Source of the DNA: Clusia tigrina
Lineage: Eukaryota; Arthropoda; Insecta; Diptera; Clusiidae
Assembly: GCA_920105625.2 (NCBI GenBank)
Contig: OV050030.1
Span: 240,033,889-240,097,888 of the forward strand
DNA: 64,000 nt
Reading direction: 5' to 3'
In this document: piece by piece, positions 61,117 through 64,000 of the stretch
How the letters are laid out: each line of letters opens with the position of its first letter
Numbering within the stretch: the first letter of the stretch is position 1
Made by a program: the position numbers and the translations under genes
The notes under the pieces: generated by a model
The model's database searches: none
What the model was told of the DNA's origin: nothing
The model's input: the letters and a program-made list of their open reading frames with translations, nothing else

Positions 61117-64000
61117 AATGCTTGTAACTTTTTACTGGAGCGTCATAAAACCTTGAAATTTTGTAACAATAAAGTACTCGAGCCTCTTGTTAATTTAAGC
61201 TATCGCTCAAAGCTATGCTACTCTTGTGTCCCAAATCAAACACTGATAAAACTTCAAATGGCCCTAACGTCTATACGGAACGTCCTACACCTATCAAAGT
61301 TTGCAACATACAAAAGCTTGTAACTTTTTACTGGAGCGTCATAAATCCTTGAAATTTTGTAACAATAAAGTAGTCGAGTGTCTTGTCAATTTAAGCTATC
61401 GCTCAAAGCTATGCTACCCTTGAGTCCCAAATCAAACACTGATAAAACTTCAAATGGCCCCAACTTCTATACGGTACGTCCTACACCTATCAAAGTTTGC
61501 AACATACAAATGCTTGTAACTTTTTACTGGAGCGTCATAAAACCTTGAAATTTTGTAACAATAAAGTACTCGAGCCTCTTGTCAATTTAAGCTATCGCTC
61601 AAAGCTATGATACACTTCAGTCCCAAATCAAACACTGATACAACTTCAAATGGCCCTAACTTCTATACGGTACGTCCTACACCTATCAAAGTTTGCAACA
61701 TACAAATGCTTGTAACTTTTTACTGGAGCGTCATAAAACCTCGAAATTTTGTAACAATAAAGTACTCGAGCCTCTTGTCAATTTAAGCTATCGCTCAAAG
61801 CTATGCTACCCTTGAGTCCCAAATCAAACACTGATAAAACTTCAAATGGCCCTAACTTATATACGATACGTCCTACACCTATCAAAGTTTGCAACATACA
61901 AATGTTTGTAACTTGTTACTGGAGCGTCATAAAACCTTGAAATTTTGTAACAATAAAGTACTCGAGCCTCTTGTCAATTTAAGCTATCGCTCAAAGCTAT
62001 GCTACCCTTGAGATCCAAATCAAACACTAATACAAATTCAACTGGCCCTAACTTCTATACGGTACGTCCTACACCTATCAAAGTTTGCAACATTCAAATG
62101 CTTGTAACTTTTTACTGGAGCGTCATAAAACCTTGAAATTTTGTAACAATAAAATACTCGAGCCTCTTGTCAATTTAAGCTATCGCTCAAAGCTATGCTA
62201 CCCTTGAGTCCCAAATCAAACACTGATAAAACTTCAAATGGCTCTAACTTCTATACGGTAGTCCTACACCTATCAAAGTTTGCAACACACAAATGCTTGT
62301 AACTTTTTACTGGAGCGTCATAGAACCTTGAAATTTTGAAACAATAAAGTGCTCGAGCCTCCTGTCAATTTAAGCTATCGCTCAAAGCTATGCTACCCTT
62401 GAGTCCCAAATCAAACACTGATAAAACTTCAAATGGCCCTAACTTTTATACGGTACGTCCTACACCTATCAAAGTTTGCAACATACAAATGCTTGTAACT
62501 TTTTACTGGAGCGTCATAAAACCTTGAAATTTTGTAACAATAAAGTAGTCGAGCCTCTTGTCAATTTAAGCTATCGCTCAAAGCTATGCTACCCTTGTGT
62601 CCCAAATCAAACACTGAATAAGCTTCAAATGGCCTTAACTTATATACGGTACGTCCTACACCTATCAAAGTTTGCAACATACAAATGCTTGTAACTTTTT
62701 ACTGGAGCGTCATAAAACCTTGAAATTTTTTAACAATAAAGTACTCGAGCCTCTTGTCAATTTAAGCTATCGCTCAAAGCTATGCTACCCTTGAGTCCCA
62801 AATCAAACACTGATAAAACTTTAAATGGCCCTAACTTCTATACGGTACGTCCTACACCTATCAAAGTTTGCAACATACAAATGCTTGTAACTTTTTACTG
62901 GAGCGTCATAAAACCTTCAAATTTTGTAACAATAAAGTACTCGAGCCTCTGGTCAATTTAAGCTATCGCTCAAAGCTATGCTACCCTTGAGTCCCAAATC
63001 AAACAAGGATAAAACTTCAAATGGTACTAACTTCTATACGGTACGTCCTACCCCTATCAAAGTTTTCAACATACAAATGCTTGTAACTTTTTACTGAAGC
63101 GTCATAAACCCTTGAAATTTGGTAACAAAAAAGTACTCGAGCCATTTGGCAATGTAAGCTATCGCTCAAAGCTGTGCTACCCTTGAGTCCCAAATCAAAC
63201 ACTGATAAAACTTCAAATGGCCCTAACTTCTATACGGTACGTCCTACACCTATCAAAGTTTGCAACATACAAATGCTTGTAACTTTTTACTGGAGCGTCA
63301 TAAAACCTTGAAATTTGTAACAATAAAGTACTCGAGCCTCTTGTCAATTTAAGCTATCGCTCAAAGCTATGCTACCCTTGAGTCCCAAATCAAACACTGA
63401 TAAAACTTCAAATGGCCCTAACTTCTATACGGTACGTCCTACACCTATCAAAGTTTGCAACATACAAATGCTTGTAACTTTTTACTGGAGCGTCATAAAT
63501 CCTTGAAATTTTGTAACAATAAAGTAGTCGAGTGTCTTGTCAATTTAAGCTATCGCTCAAAGCTATGCTACCCTTGAGTCCCAAATCAAACACTGATAAA
63601 ACTTCAAATGGCCCCAACTTCTATACGGTACGTCCTACACCTATCAAAGTTTGCAACATACAAATGCTTGTAACTTTTTACTGGAGCGTCATAAAACCTT
63701 GAAATTTTGTAACAATAAAGTACTCGAGCCTCTTGTCAATTTAAGCTATCGCTCAAAGCTATGATACACTTCAGTCCCAAATCAAACACTGATAAAACTT
63801 CAAATGGCCCTAACTTCTATACGGTACGTCCTACAACTATCAAAGTTTGCAACATACAAATGCTTGTAACTTTTTACTGGAGCGTCATAAAACCTCGAAA
63901 TTTTGTAACAATAAAGTACTCGAGCCTCTTGTCAATTTAAGCTATCGCTCAAAGCTATGCTACCCTTGAGTCCCAAATCAAACACTGATAAAACTTCAAA
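61117..64000 (+). repeat. 24-mer-offset duplication D18, copy 2, cut by the window edge
   Basis: Second copy of 56,416-59,299, still matching at base 64,000. Few differences were seen (AATACAAATTC at 62,030 against AATAGAAATTC; ATGGTAC at 63,021 against ATGGCAC). Confidence 0.93.

Larger units (their letters stand above)
1..64000 (+). repeat. Satellite DNA array, ~196-bp monomer, about 327 head-to-tail copies
   Basis: Every part of the window can be aligned to one 196-bp unit, recognisable by fixed landmarks in constant order: TAAGCTATCGCTCAAAGC, CCCTTGAGTCCCAAATC, ATAAAACTTCAAATGG, ACGGTACGTCC, TATCAAAGTTTGCAAC, ACTGGAGCGTCATAAAACC, AACAATAAAGTACTCGAGCC. All copies are in the same orientation. 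Most length changes are single bases, chiefly loss of one T in GAAATTTTG, which gives 195 bp. The array reaches both window edges, so its total size is unknown. No mobile element, RNA gene or credible protein gene interrupts it. A centromeric or heterochromatic role is inferred only from array form and monomer length; nothing in the sequence proves it. Confidence 0.98.
53556..64000 (+). repeat. HOR family 2, right copy (runs off the window)
   Basis: About 53 monomers with the family 2 variants. 53,719-56,090 matches 10,730-13,100 at 42,989-42,990. About 56,115-57,473 matches 19,195-20,553 at 36,920. So relative to the left half, the D3-D5 expansions are missing here, and a different 13-/11-/24-mer series has grown instead. 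A local three-monomer repeat (offset 588, GAAATTGTGTAAC at 60,175 and 60,763) is also present. No gene or insertion was seen. Confidence 0.85.

Noticed and set aside
1..64000. CRISPR array
   Set aside because: Direct repeats follow one another with no unique spacers, and the unit is 196 bp; no cas-like genes are present.
1..64000. Telomere repeats, tRNA or rRNA genes, transposon ends
   Set aside because: No TTTAGGG/TTAGGG runs, no cloverleaf-like conserved boxes, no terminal inverted repeats or LTR boundaries were seen on either strand.

Overview
The whole window is one uninterrupted array of a tandem (satellite) repeat. The monomer is about 196 bp (195 bp in common one-base-deletion variants) and about 37% G+C. 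All roughly 327 copies face the same way. I see no gene, RNA gene, transposon, telomere repeat or other non-satellite insertion, and the array runs off both ends. This indicates a eukaryotic nuclear genome and a centromeric, pericentromeric or other heterochromatic block. A flowering plant is my best guess from general resemblance to plant satellites with 160-200 bp monomers, but I do not recognise the family and the sequence does not prove the lineage.

Monomers differ by a limited set of recurring diagnostic variants. Their order repeats as multi-monomer blocks, that is, higher-order repeats (HORs). From these I divide the window into six parts: transition block T (1-977); HOR family 1 (978-9,980); HOR family 2 (9,981-28,584); a second, larger T block (28,585-31,030); family 1 again, expanded (31,031-53,555); and family 2 again (53,556-64,000, running off the edge). 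The order T-1-2-T-1-2, with the same marked family 1/family 2 junction in both halves (9,981 and 53,556), suggests an old duplication of a region of some 30 kb. Each half then grew and shrank separately by gain and loss of whole monomers.

Within these parts, near-identical blocks sit side by side at offsets that are almost whole numbers of monomers: 10-mers (1,958 and 1,960 bp), 13-mers (2,541-2,550 bp, in five places), 15-mer (2,938), 16-mer (3,133), 18-mer (3,520-3,527), 24-mer (4,701) and 28-mer (5,482). The 28-mer is the sum of the 10-mer and the 18-mer. This is the expected mark of repeated, recent unequal exchange or replication slippage. The caveat is that such blocks are also where assemblies miscount copies, so copy numbers need long-read support.

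The monomer shows weak internal similarity at an offset of about 90-95 bp, as if it arose from a dimer of half-length units. The only strongly shortened monomer (near 29.51 kb) has lost 97 bp, nearly half a unit. Short open frames of 61-79 codons recur on both strands, but they are by-products of the repeat and are not annotated as genes. Coordinates of block edges were read by eye and are good to about 10-30 bases; offsets come from matching diagnostic variants.
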